From Actinomycetospora sp. TBRC 11914 (GTDB lineage Bacteria > Actinomycetota > Actinomycetes > Mycobacteriales > Pseudonocardiaceae), in NCBI RefSeq assembly GCF_012933465.1, contig NZ_JABBND010000011.1, positions 150,686-214,685 on the forward strand: DNA of 64,000 nt. The letters run 5' to 3'. Made by a program: the position numbers and the translations under genes. Each line of letters opens with the position of its first letter. The stretch's first letter is position 1. The notes under the pieces were generated by a model that saw only the letters and a list, made by a program, of their open reading frames with translations, was not told where the DNA came from and searched no databases. This document shows positions 1 through 7,115 of this stretch, piece by piece.

Positions 1-497
1 CGACGCAGCAGCAGCGACACCGCGCACACCGGGTAGGAGGCGATGGTGAGCCCGAAGCCGAGGAGGTAGAGGTCGTCGTCGAAGATGAACTTGACGTTCT
101 CCCAGATGACGGCGGACACGAGCGCGGTGCCGATCATGGCGACGGTGAACGCCCGCCGGCTCCACGTGGGAAGCAACTCGGCCCTGGCGAGGACGATGTC
201 CTGGACCACGAACGCGATCTCGAAGGCCACCGTCGCGAGGAACGCCACCCAGAAGAGCTCCATGAACCAGCTGTCGTACTGCACGAACCACTTCTCGAAG
301 CGGTACACCAGCGACGAGTCGTGCGCGAGCCAGTAGAAGGTGCAGAAGAGCGGGATCGAGTACACGCGCTCACGACGTGCACGCCGGAAGGCCGCGATGA
401 ACCACACGTAGTTGGCGATCATCGCGAGACCGCAGGTGATGAGCAGCGGCCAGCGGTGGGCGTCGATGGTGGCCAGCAACTCCGCGGGGTCGTACAC
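1..497 (-). CDS. Small multi-pass membrane protein, 3' end outside window
   Basis: The reverse strand reads open from a GTG at 497 to the window edge (165 codons), preceded by a strong GAGGAGG Shine-Dalgarno 6 bases upstream. The protein begins with YDPAELLATIDAHRW and has about five hydrophobic segments. Motifs include FYWLAHDSS, ELFWVAFLATVAFE and DDDLYLLGFGLTIASYPV. It is clearly related to the protein at 21649-22380, which has FAHDLNY, KLFWVGLLVTFSFE and DPLYLMTFMLT in the same order. Function is unknown. It is divergent from the NorE-like gene at 665 and belongs to the duplicated membrane-redox module. The C-terminus is cut off by the left edge, so total length is not known. Confidence 0.75.
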   Translation of the reverse strand, partial: MYDPAELLATIDAHRWPLLITCGLAMIANYVWFIAAFRRARRERVYSIPLFCTFYWLAHDSSLVYRFEKWFVQYDSWFMELFWVAFLATVAFEIAFVVQDIVLARAELLPTWSRRAFTVAMIGTALVSAVIWENVKFIFDDDLYLLGFGLTIASYPVCAVSLLLR

Positions 498-598
498 GTG
501 GCGCCTCCTCGGCGAGGCCGGGCGAGAGCTCTGGGACGAAGCGTCCCGAAACTTATCGTCCGGGTCACGCCACCACAAGGCACCGACGCCCTCGCCGT

Positions 599-610
599 GA
601 ACGATCGTTT
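599..610. promoter_or_regulatory. GAACG-NN-CGTTC-type palindrome in divergent promoter
   Basis: GAACGATCGTTT is a one-mismatch copy of a palindrome that recurs at 2420, 10108, 17524, 22415 and 27262. It lies between the divergent genes starting at 497 and 665, as expected for a TetR-type operator. The regulator is inferred; TetR genes lie at 6443 and 17564. Confidence 0.45.
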
Positions 611-664
611 GCTCAGGAGGCTCGGGGGGTGGTACAAGAAACCCACCGGCGATGAGGAGCTCCC

Positions 665-1255
665 GTGACCGCAGCCCCCGAACGCGCGAGGCCGACGGAG
701 CCGGTGTCCCGGTTCCCGGGCGAGGCCGGGCTGTGGGTCTTCGTGCTGGGCGACATGTGTGCGTTCACGGTCTTCTTCACGACCTTCCTGGTCGAGCGTC
801 GCGACCGGCACGCAGCGTTCTCCGCGGCGCACACCGCGCTGGACCCCGGTCTCGGGCTCGCGAACACTCTCCTGCTCCTGACCGGCTCGCTGTTCGTGGC
901 GGCCGGTCTCGGCGCCCACCGACGGGGAGGCTCCGGTGCCCCGTCGGCCTTCGGGCTGGCGGCTCTGTGCGGGGCGGCCTTCGTCGTCGACAAGGTCGTC
1001 GAGTACACCGACCTGATCACGAGCGGCCACACGCCCTACTCGGAGACGTTCTTCGCGACCTTCTTCGTGTTCACCGGCATCCACCTCCTGCACGTGCTCA
1101 TCGCGCTGGTGGTGCTGGCGGTGATGGCCCGCGCGGCCGGGCGGACCCCGGCGCGGCCGACCGACGCCCGGATGATCGCCAGCGGGGCCGTGTACTGGCA
1201 CATGGTCGATCTGCTCTGGCTCGTGCTGTTCTGCCTCTACTACCTGATGGGATGA
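665..1255 (+). CDS. Heme-copper oxidase subunit III-like protein (NorE-like)
   Basis: A 196-residue integral membrane protein of the CoxC/NorE family with about five transmembrane helices. The family signature is visible in PGEAGLWVFVLGDMCAF near the N-terminus, then EYTDL, FVFTGIHLLHVLIAL and a C-terminal YWHMVDLLWLVLFCLYYL. It is shorter than true CoxC (about 260 residues or more) and matches the five-helix NorE form. The GTG start at 665 has GATGAGGAG just upstream. The stop overlaps the next gene's start (ATGA). No CoxA/CoxB or NorB/NorC is present in the window, so a classical terminal oxidase role cannot be claimed. Two paralogues lie at 9453 and 10950. Confidence 0.85.
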   Translation: MTAAPERARPTEPVSRFPGEAGLWVFVLGDMCAFTVFFTTFLVERRDRHAAFSAAHTALDPGLGLANTLLLLTGSLFVAAGLGAHRRGGSGAPSAFGLAALCGAAFVVDKVVEYTDLITSGHTPYSETFFATFFVFTGIHLLHVLIALVVLAVMARAAGRTPARPTDARMIASGAVYWHMVDLLWLVLFCLYYLMG

Positions 1256-1527
1256 CGCCGGTGCACATCCGTGTCCCGCGGGACGTCCTCGCGGTCTGGG
1301 CGATCCTCGTCGTCATCACCCTCGTGGCCTTCGGGATCGGGGGCGAGGCGGTGACCGGGCGGGGCCTCGCGTCCGTCGTCCTCGCGCTCACCTTCGCCAA
1401 GGTCGGGCTCGTCGGCGCCTCCTTCATGGAGGTCCACCGGTCCGCGGCGATCCTGCGCGGTCTCTTCCTCGGCTGGCTCGTGGTGACCGCCGGGCTGCTG
1501 ATCGTGCTGGTCCACCTCGGTTTCTAG
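1252..1527 (+). CDS. Cytochrome c oxidase subunit IV-like protein (NorF-like)
   Basis: A 91-residue protein with three hydrophobic helices of the prokaryotic cytochrome-oxidase subunit IV type, which normally partners subunit III. The typical pattern is visible: helix 1, a short GGEA loop, then LALTFAKVGLVGASFMEVHRS, followed by a third helix. FxKxxLVGxxFMELR is the recurring core and is shared with the paralogues at 9179 and 10662. The ATG at 1252 overlaps the preceding stop by four bases, indicating translational coupling. It converges on the gene at 1535, with seven bases between the stops. Its role is probably accessory or assembly, inferred from the NorE/NorF pairing. Confidence 0.8.
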   Translation: MTPVHIRVPRDVLAVWAILVVITLVAFGIGGEAVTGRGLASVVLALTFAKVGLVGASFMEVHRSAAILRGLFLGWLVVTAGLLIVLVHLGF

Positions 1528-1534
1528 GCGGGAC

Positions 1535-2290
1535 TCACGCCATCGCACCGAACGCGGACGACGCATCCTCCCCCGCCCCGACCTCGACGTCCGCGTCCGC
1601 GTCCGCGTCCGCGTCCGGGACAGCGACAGCCCTCAGCAGGGCCCAGGTCACGAGACACATCCAGACCGTGAACGCCACCGCCGGGATCCACAGTCCGATG
1701 GCGCCGTTCCAGGTCACCGGTCCCGCCTTGAACAGTGGGATCACGGTGCCGGGCAGGAACACGAGTTGCGCCCACAGGTTGAACCACCCGAACCAGCGCG
1801 GGAACAGCCTCTCCGAGCGGTCGCCGAGGACCACCAGGCTCAACGCCAGCCCCTGCACCGTCACGATCGGTACCGGGCTGAGGAACATGAACCAGCCCAT
1901 GTCGTTGAACCGCTGGGTGAAGACGACGTCCTCGAGCGGGCGGTACGCGGCCGTCTGCCAGAAGATCGCCGCGAGCACGAACAGGAGCACGAACAGGGTG
2001 CCCAGACCGAACTGCACGTAGGTCAACGGCGACTGCCGTCCCTCGATCCGCTTCATCTGCACGGCGATGACGGCGACCCAGGGTAGGTAGAGCACCCCGC
2101 CGATGAGCAGCAGCACCATGCCCCAACGAATTCCGACAGCGTTGCCGGCGAAGAACGTCGCGATCTCCGGCGCGCTCTCCTGAGGTGACGGCGGCGGGAT
2201 GAACCGGGCGAAGAACAGCAGCCCGATGATCCAGAGGAACGCGCACACCGGGCCCGACCAGGCGCAGGCGCGGAGGTAGGAACGCTTCAT
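1535..2290 (-). CDS. Six- to seven-helix membrane protein with PPPSP motif
   Basis: A 251-residue membrane protein of unknown function. After helix 1 it has FARFIPPPSPQESAPEIATFF, followed by WGMVLLLIGGVLYLPWVAVIAVQMKRIEG. It then has WQTAAYRP, FNDMGWFMF and PRWFGWFNLWAQLVFLPGTVIPLFK. The protein at 11564-12379 shares all of these blocks in order, so the two are paralogues of one uncharacterised family. The C-terminus carries a DADADADADV tail encoded by five copies of a hexanucleotide. ATG 2290 has AGGAGGG upstream. Context is the NorQ/NorD/AveC/CoxIII module, so an accessory or catalytic membrane subunit role is plausible but unproven. Confidence 0.75.
   Translation of the reverse strand: MKRSYLRACAWSGPVCAFLWIIGLLFFARFIPPPSPQESAPEIATFFAGNAVGIRWGMVLLLIGGVLYLPWVAVIAVQMKRIEGRQSPLTYVQFGLGTLFVLLFVLAAIFWQTAAYRPLEDVVFTQRFNDMGWFMFLSPVPIVTVQGLALSLVVLGDRSERLFPRWFGWFNLWAQLVFLPGTVIPLFKAGPVTWNGAIGLWIPAVAFTVWMCLVTWALLRAVAVPDADADADADVEVGAGEDASSAFGAMA
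1588..1617. repeat. Five tandem CGTCCG hexanucleotides
   Basis: Five perfect copies of CGTCCG encode alternating Asp-Ala residues near the C-terminus of the membrane protein at 1535-2290. Copy number is likely to vary between strains by slippage, without frameshifting. Confidence 0.85.
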
Positions 2291-2419
2291 CGTCGTTGAC
2301 CCTCCTGAGCGGAGCTCGTCGGTCGCCGTCGCCGGCCTCGCGGCGCTATATCGGGTTCCCCGACGCCGGGCGGGGGCGGACTCGCCGTGGACGGACCCGT
2401 CACGGGTGTCGATCGAGCG

Positions 2420-2444
2420 GAATGATCGTTCACTTCCTAGCAGG
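2420..2444. promoter_or_regulatory. GAATGATCGTTC operator-like site plus conserved CCTAGCAGG block
   Basis: GAATGATCGTTC (2420-2431) differs by one base from the recurring GAACGATCGTTC palindrome. It is followed by ACTTCCTAGCAGG. The same arrangement, CGTTCACTNCCTAGCAGG, occurs at 6323-6340. Read on the minus strand, both lie upstream of membrane-protein genes starting at 2290 and 6280, so this is probably a promoter with an overlapping operator. Confidence 0.5.
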
Positions 2445-2566
2445 ACGTCCGCTCGACGGGAAGGGCCGGCGGCCTCGCGTCGGAGCCGGTCCCCGACCGG
2501 GGCGACACGGGACGGGGCGGGAACCTCCGTGGCGTCGCGGGCACCGGACGGTGGCGGGCCCGGTGG

Positions 2567-3370
2567 TCAGCCGCCGACACCGTAGGTGTCGATGAGCTCG
2601 AGGAGCCCCTCCCGGACCTCCGGGTCGTCGGTGAGCGGGGTCGCGACGGCGGCGATCACGGCGTCCCGGAACGCCAGGCCCTCCCCCATGAGAGCTGCCG
2701 CGGCGATGAGCGTGCGGGTGGAGGCGACCTCGCGCAGGCCGGCGTCCCGTGCCCGACGCACTGCGGTGCCGAAGCGGACGAGCTCGTCGGCCGCGGGATC
2801 GCCGACCCGCGCCTCCCGCGCCACGATCGTGCGCTCCGCGTCGAGCGGCGGAAAGCCCAGCTCGATACCGACCATCCGCTGTCGCGTCGAGGTCTTGAGG
2901 TCCTTGAGCACGCTCTGGTAGCCGGGGTTGTAGGAGACCACCAACTGGAACCCGTCCGCCGCGGTGAGCGTCTGCCCGCCGAGGCGCTCGAGGGTCAGCT
3001 CGCGACGGTGGTCGGCGAGCGAGTGGACCACGACGATCGCGTCCTGCCGAGCCTCGACGACCTCGTCGAGATAGCAGATCCCACCCTCGCGCACCCCCCG
3101 GGTCAGTGGGCCGTCGACCCATTCGGTGTCGCCGCCGGTCAGGACGAAGCGTCCGACGAGGTCGGCGGCGGTCATGTCCTCGTGGCAGGACACCGTGTAG
3201 AGCGGTACCCCGAACCGGTGGGCCATCGACTCCACCAGCCGGGTCTTCCCGCAGCCGGTCGGGCCCTTGAGCATGACCGGTAGCCCGCGTCGCCAGGCGG
3301 CCTCGAACACCTCGACCTCCGTGGAGATCCCGAGGTAGTAGGGCCCGGACCCCGTCGTCCCCGTGCTCAT
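2567..3370 (-). CDS. norQ: MoxR-family AAA+ ATPase, NorQ/CbbQ type
   Basis: About 267 residues. Walker A is GPTGCGKT, Walker B is ICYLDEVVEARQD, and SCHEDMTAADLVGR and SYNPGYQSVLKDLK are typical of the NirQ/NorQ/CbbQ branch. These ATPases work with a VWA partner (NorD/CbbO) as metalloenzyme-activating chaperones. The partner gene lies immediately upstream at 3400-5157. Two starts are possible: ATG 3370, with GGAGG just upstream, or ATG 3403, which overlaps the NorD stop as ATGA and would add 11 residues. A paralogue lies at 18264. The symbol denotes the family; nitric oxide reductase itself is not present here. Confidence 0.9.
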   Translation of the reverse strand: MSTGTTGSGPYYLGISTEVEVFEAAWRRGLPVMLKGPTGCGKTRLVESMAHRFGVPLYTVSCHEDMTAADLVGRFVLTGGDTEWVDGPLTRGVREGGICYLDEVVEARQDAIVVVHSLADHRRELTLERLGGQTLTAADGFQLVVSYNPGYQSVLKDLKTSTRQRMVGIELGFPPLDAERTIVAREARVGDPAADELVRFGTAVRRARDAGLREVASTRTLIAAAALMGEGLAFRDAVIAAVATPLTDDPEVREGLLELIDTYGVGG

Positions 3371-3399
3371 GCAGCCTCCGTTCCGTGCGACGACCGGCG

Positions 3400-5157
3400 T
3401 CATGGCCCTGCTCCGGCGCGGGCGCGGACCGACCGCCGGCCCCCGGCAGCGGCGTTGCGCAGGGCCGCGGTGACCATGGGCCGCAGGTGCGCCACCAGTT
3501 CCGGGTAGCGCCCTAGCGGCCGGTGCTGGTGCTCGCCCCACACGCGCGCGAGCGCCTCCGGCTCGCCCGAGCCGCGCACGCTGATCCCCACGCACCCGAT
3601 GCCCCCGAGCGCAGCCTCGTCGAGGGCCATCCGACTGTCCTCCTGGGCATGGACGCCGGTGTACTCGTCGTCGTGGGGCAGGCCGTCCCCGACGACGACG
3701 AGCAGGAGGTTGCTCGTCCCTCCCCGTGTCGCGAGGACGTGGGTACCGTGACGTACCGCGGCGCCGAGGCGGGTGTGGCCCGAGGGCGAGAGCGCGGACA
3801 TCCGACGTCGGGCGGCGGCGTCCCAGCGGTCGTCGAAGGCCTTGACCCGCAGCATCCGGACCTGGCGGCGCCCGCGAGAGGAGAAGCCGTAGGTCGCGAC
3901 GCGGTCACCGACCTGCTCGAGACCCGCCGAGAGCCGGGCGGCCACCTCGACCTGCTCGGCGAACACGTCCCCTTCGCCCACCGACCCGGTGGCGTCGAGC
4001 AGGACGAGGACCGCGAGGTCGCGTCCGGTGCGCCGGACGCCCGAACAGACGTCCGGGTCCCCGGCATCGCCCGCCGCGACGGCGATCCGGTGGTCGACGA
4101 GCGCGGTGAGGTCGAGCGAGTCGCCGTCCGCGCACCGCCGCCGGCGCTCATGGTGCAGGCTCAACCGGGCGAGCTCGCGGCGCAGGGCCGGGTCCGGCTC
4201 GGAGGCGGGCGGCCGGTCCTCGGGGCCGCCGGAGGGCGAGGGCGGGTCGAACTCGGTGACGGTGCACCAGTCCGGGCGGTAGCGGCCGCGGGCGCGGTCC
4301 CACTCGGGGTAGACGGTGCCGGTCGGCCGCCGCGGCGCCAGCAGGGAAGCGAGGGCGGGCGGTGTGCGGAGGCGCCCGGCGGCGTGCCCGATACGCCGCT
4401 GGCGACGGTTCCCGACCGGCAGATCCTCGACGGCGGCGCCGGGGTTCTCGTCCGACGACGGGGCGGCGCCCATGCCCAGCAGCTTCTGCAGCGCCGCGGT
4501 GAACGGGTTCTTCATCCCCCGCACCTGCAGCTTCTGCATGATCGCGCCGGTCTCGGCGTCCTCGGCCTCCTCGTCGTCGAGCTCGTCGACCGCCTGCTCA
4601 CCGGCGGTGCCGCCGTGGTCGCGGTCCGAGGGCGCGACCCCGCCGGTCTCCCCCGCGTCCTCGGCATCGCTGCGCGCGAGCGCCCGCGCGCGGATACGCC
4701 CGTACCACTCCGGGACGCCGGGCAGCGCCTCGTCGGACCGCGCCCGCTCCAGGGAATCGGACACCGAGACCGGCACCGACAGGTCGCCGACTGTCGCGGC
4801 GAGGTCGCTGAGCACGGACCTCGGCAACAGGTCCGCCAGCACGCTGGCGGCCCGGGCTGCCTCGAGGACGAGGAAACGGTCGGACATCCCGGGCCGGCAC
4901 CGGGTCAGGGCACGCATCGGTCGGGAGTCGAGGCTCCCCACCGCGACCAGCGCCGCCTGGAGCACCACCGTCCGTCGGGCGGTCGGGAGCTGTGCGGTGG
5001 GCAGCACGACCGTCTCGCGATCGTTCCACGCCCGGGCGACGTCGTCCGCCCTGACGTGCATGCGGCGCCCCGCGATCGCGCCCGCCAGCAGGGTGAGGCG
5101 CCGCAGGCGGAGATCGGGTCGGTCGTTCGCTCCCGGCCCCTCGGGACCCTCAGCCAC
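3400..5157 (-). CDS. norD: NorD/CbbO-type VWA-domain protein
   Basis: About 585 residues. The C-terminal third is a von Willebrand A domain with a MIDAS motif (LVLLDATGSVGEGD) and VVVGDGLPHDDEYTG. The middle is acidic and variable (DDEEAEDAETG), and the N-terminus has LTLLAGAIAGRR, shared with the paralogue at 19090. NorD/CbbO proteins pair with NorQ/CbbQ ATPases to remodel or load cofactors into a target metalloenzyme. The reading frame is open up to a GTG at 5208, but the extra residues merely overlap the upstream gene. GTG 5157, which overlaps the upstream stop by eight bases, fits the paralogue's N-terminus better. Neither candidate has a strong ribosome site. Confidence 0.85.
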   Translation of the reverse strand: MAEGPEGPGANDRPDLRLRRLTLLAGAIAGRRMHVRADDVARAWNDRETVVLPTAQLPTARRTVVLQAALVAVGSLDSRPMRALTRCRPGMSDRFLVLEAARAASVLADLLPRSVLSDLAATVGDLSVPVSVSDSLERARSDEALPGVPEWYGRIRARALARSDAEDAGETGGVAPSDRDHGGTAGEQAVDELDDEEAEDAETGAIMQKLQVRGMKNPFTAALQKLLGMGAAPSSDENPGAAVEDLPVGNRRQRRIGHAAGRLRTPPALASLLAPRRPTGTVYPEWDRARGRYRPDWCTVTEFDPPSPSGGPEDRPPASEPDPALRRELARLSLHHERRRRCADGDSLDLTALVDHRIAVAAGDAGDPDVCSGVRRTGRDLAVLVLLDATGSVGEGDVFAEQVEVAARLSAGLEQVGDRVATYGFSSRGRRQVRMLRVKAFDDRWDAAARRRMSALSPSGHTRLGAAVRHGTHVLATRGGTSNLLLVVVGDGLPHDDEYTGVHAQEDSRMALDEAALGGIGCVGISVRGSGEPEALARVWGEHQHRPLGRYPELVAHLRPMVTAALRNAAAGGRRSVRARAGAGP

Positions 5158-6280
5158 CCGGGGAGAAGGGGACGTTCGCCGGGACCTGGTTCCCGTTCGC
5201 GTCGACACCCCCGCCGGGCTGGGCGTAGGACGAGTTGCCGCGCGAGAGCGGCACCGTCGGGCCGGGGCACGCGCGGTCGGTCCCGGTGCCGCAGAGCCCG
5301 TTCATGAAGTACGAGCGCTTCTGCGTGTCCTCGTTCCACGTGTCGGAGTGGATGCCGACGAAGAAGTTGGGCACGTTGTAGGTCAGCAGGAAAGCGACCT
5401 GGACCGCCGCGATCGCGGCGAAGCAGCGCACGATCACCTTGCGGCCCTCGCCGCCCTCGAGGTCCTCCGACCCGCGCTCCATCAGGGTCTGGCCCTTGTC
5501 GTCGGTGTAGTACCTCAGCGCCGCGACCGCGGTGAACGTCGCGCCGATCGACAGGGCCTCGTGCAGGGGGAACGCGAAGTAGCTGTCCGGGAAGGTCTGC
5601 AGGTAGCCACCGGCGTAGTGGAAGATCCCCATCGGCAGCCAGAGGATCCCCTCCAGCACGAAGTCGAACAGCATCATGAAGACGTACAGCGCGCCGATCA
5701 TGCCGAGCTTGCCGAGACGCGGGAACCGTGCCTGCACCTTCCGCATGAACCAGGAGCCCAGGAACATGACGATCACGAAGATGTAGGAGTAGGCGCCGGG
5801 CGTGAACAGGATGGGCTCGACGAGCATGTGCCCCGGGGCGCCGTAGGACAGCCATCCGGGGATGCTGTTCACCCACGACCCGAAGTTGATCATCCAGGAG
5901 TTGTAGTCGAACCAGTGGCCACCGTAGGACGAGATCGGGTCCTGCCACCACATCGTCAGGAACGCGACGACGAGGATGCCGTCGACGCCCACCCGACGAT
6001 CCCGCATCCAGGGTCGGATCACGAACCAGGCCAGGAGCCCCAACGCGATCGGGATACTGACGACCTGCCAGCCGACGAGGATGACCCTCATCAGCATCGG
6101 CGGCTCGGTCGGCCCCGGGTCCACGCGCACGAAGTACGGACCGGACACCCAGCGGATCAGCACCCAGACCTCGAACGCGATGATCACCGCGCCCACCACG
6201 GCCCAGACGTTGACCGGCCGGGTACGGCGCGGCTCCACGTCCTCGATCGAGGGCAGTGACCGTTCCTGGCTGGTCGTCAT
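5150..6280 (-). CDS. AveC-family multi-pass membrane protein
   Basis: 376 residues with about seven transmembrane helices. It resembles the AveC family, whose founding member acts in avermectin spiroketal formation. It shares a block pattern with the protein at 16215: W-x-Q-(D/E)-P near residue 120, NFGSWVNSIPGW, a membrane-embedded D-x3-E (DFVLE), FPLHE and YTDDKGQTLMERG. The tail is soluble and rich in Gly/Pro with several cysteines. It is first in a minus-strand operon with NorD and NorQ, which suggests these chaperones may act on it; that is inference. No polyketide synthase is nearby, so the avermectin-type reaction should not be assumed. Confidence 0.75.
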   Translation of the reverse strand: MTTSQERSLPSIEDVEPRRTRPVNVWAVVGAVIIAFEVWVLIRWVSGPYFVRVDPGPTEPPMLMRVILVGWQVVSIPIALGLLAWFVIRPWMRDRRVGVDGILVVAFLTMWWQDPISSYGGHWFDYNSWMINFGSWVNSIPGWLSYGAPGHMLVEPILFTPGAYSYIFVIVMFLGSWFMRKVQARFPRLGKLGMIGALYVFMMLFDFVLEGILWLPMGIFHYAGGYLQTFPDSYFAFPLHEALSIGATFTAVAALRYYTDDKGQTLMERGSEDLEGGEGRKVIVRCFAAIAAVQVAFLLTYNVPNFFVGIHSDTWNEDTQKRSYFMNGLCGTGTDRACPGPTVPLSRGNSSYAQPGGGVDANGNQVPANVPFSPGG

Positions 6281-6317
6281 GGATGACGCCCCCTTCGACC
6301 GTCGGCATCAGTACGGA

Positions 6318-6340
6318 GTGAACGTTCACTGCCTAGCAGG
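6318..6340. promoter_or_regulatory. GTGAACGTTCAC palindrome with CCTAGCAGG block
   Basis: A perfect 12-bp palindrome (6318-6329) is followed by TGCCTAGCAGG. It lies between the AveC-like gene starting at 6280 (minus) and the TetR gene starting at 6443 (plus), and matches the arrangement at 2420-2444. It is a candidate operator for the adjacent TetR protein. Confidence 0.5.
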
Positions 6341-6442
6341 CGCGTGGAGCGACCGGAAGACGCCGCGAACGTCCCCTCGTCGATGCACCGATCCCGTTCG
6401 TGGGTCGGACGCCTCGCCGGGGCAGCGCGTTAACATCGCGGT

Positions 6443-7000
6443 ATGGGTCGAGACGCTGCCATCCTGGACGCGGCGGAACGCCTGTTCGACGCGCACGGCT
6501 ACTCGGGCATCGGGGTCGACGCGATCGGCCTGGAGGCCGGGGTCAGCGGTTCGGCGATCTACCGGCACTTCTCCGGCAAGGAGGAGATCCTCTCGGCGTT
6601 GTTCGACCGCGCCATCGATGACCTCCTGCTGCGGATCGGGTCCCCGCGCACCGACCCCGACGAGGAGCTCGAGCACCTGATCGACGTCCACCTCACGTTC
6701 GCCCTCGAACACCCCCGCCTCGCGGTGATCTGGTCCCGCGAGGAACGGTCGCTCTCCGACGTGTTCCGGCGCACGTACCAGCGCCGGCAACGCCTCTACC
6801 TCGAACGATGGGACTCGGCCCTCGCCGCGTGCTACCCGGAGTGGAAGCGGGAGGAGCTGGTCACGGTGCGGGAGGGTCTGCACTGGTTGTTGATGTCGTC
6901 GGCGGTCACACCGGTCCGCCGGTCGGCCCCCTCCGCGCCGACGATCCTGCGCGGCATGGCGCTCGCGGCGCTCACCGCCCTGACGACCGACAGCGGCTGA
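6443..7000 (+). CDS. TetR-family transcriptional regulator
   Basis: 185 residues. The N-terminal helix-turn-helix is complete: AILDAAERLFDAHGYSGIGVDAIGLEAGVSGSAIYRHFSGKEE is the usual TetR layout, with recognition helix around SGSAIYRHF at residues 33-41. The C-terminal ligand domain is all-helical and carries no recognisable specific motif. The ATG at 6443 lacks a clear ribosome site and may be on a short leader. It is divergent from the AveC-NorD-NorQ operon, with a 12-bp palindrome between, and upstream of the Baeyer-Villiger gene. It is probably a local repressor of the module; the ligand is unknown. Confidence 0.85.
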   Translation: MGRDAAILDAAERLFDAHGYSGIGVDAIGLEAGVSGSAIYRHFSGKEEILSALFDRAIDDLLLRIGSPRTDPDEELEHLIDVHLTFALEHPRLAVIWSREERSLSDVFRRTYQRRQRLYLERWDSALAACYPEWKREELVTVREGLHWLLMSSAVTPVRRSAPSAPTILRGMALAALTALTTDSG

Positions 7001-7046
7001 ACGAGCGTCCCGGACGCGTTGACGCCCCACCCACCTCGACCTAGTA

Positions 7047-7067
7047 TTTGAGACGGCTGGGCTCAAA
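7047..7067. promoter_or_regulatory. TTTGAG-N9-CTCAAA inverted repeat upstream of BVMO
   Basis: Perfect 6-bp arms flank a 9-base spacer, 49 bases before the monooxygenase start. The sequence TTGAGAC-N5-GGCTCA is repeated on the opposite strand at 10135-10152 in front of the 10073-9179 operon, so both are probably bound by the same regulator. Confidence 0.55.
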
Positions 7068-7115
7068 AAGCGTCTGGGGCTCCGGCCTCCGCGTGGTCGA
7101 AAGGACGTCTCACTC

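Noticed and set aside
3523..6259. Long plus-strand open frames of about 594 and 647 codons
   Set aside because: They run antisense to NorD and the AveC-like gene, have biased Arg/Gly composition and no ribosome site.
5150..6280. Avermectin-like polyketide pathway from AveC similarity
   Set aside because: No polyketide synthase genes in the window; the AveC-like proteins occur with NorQ/NorD instead.
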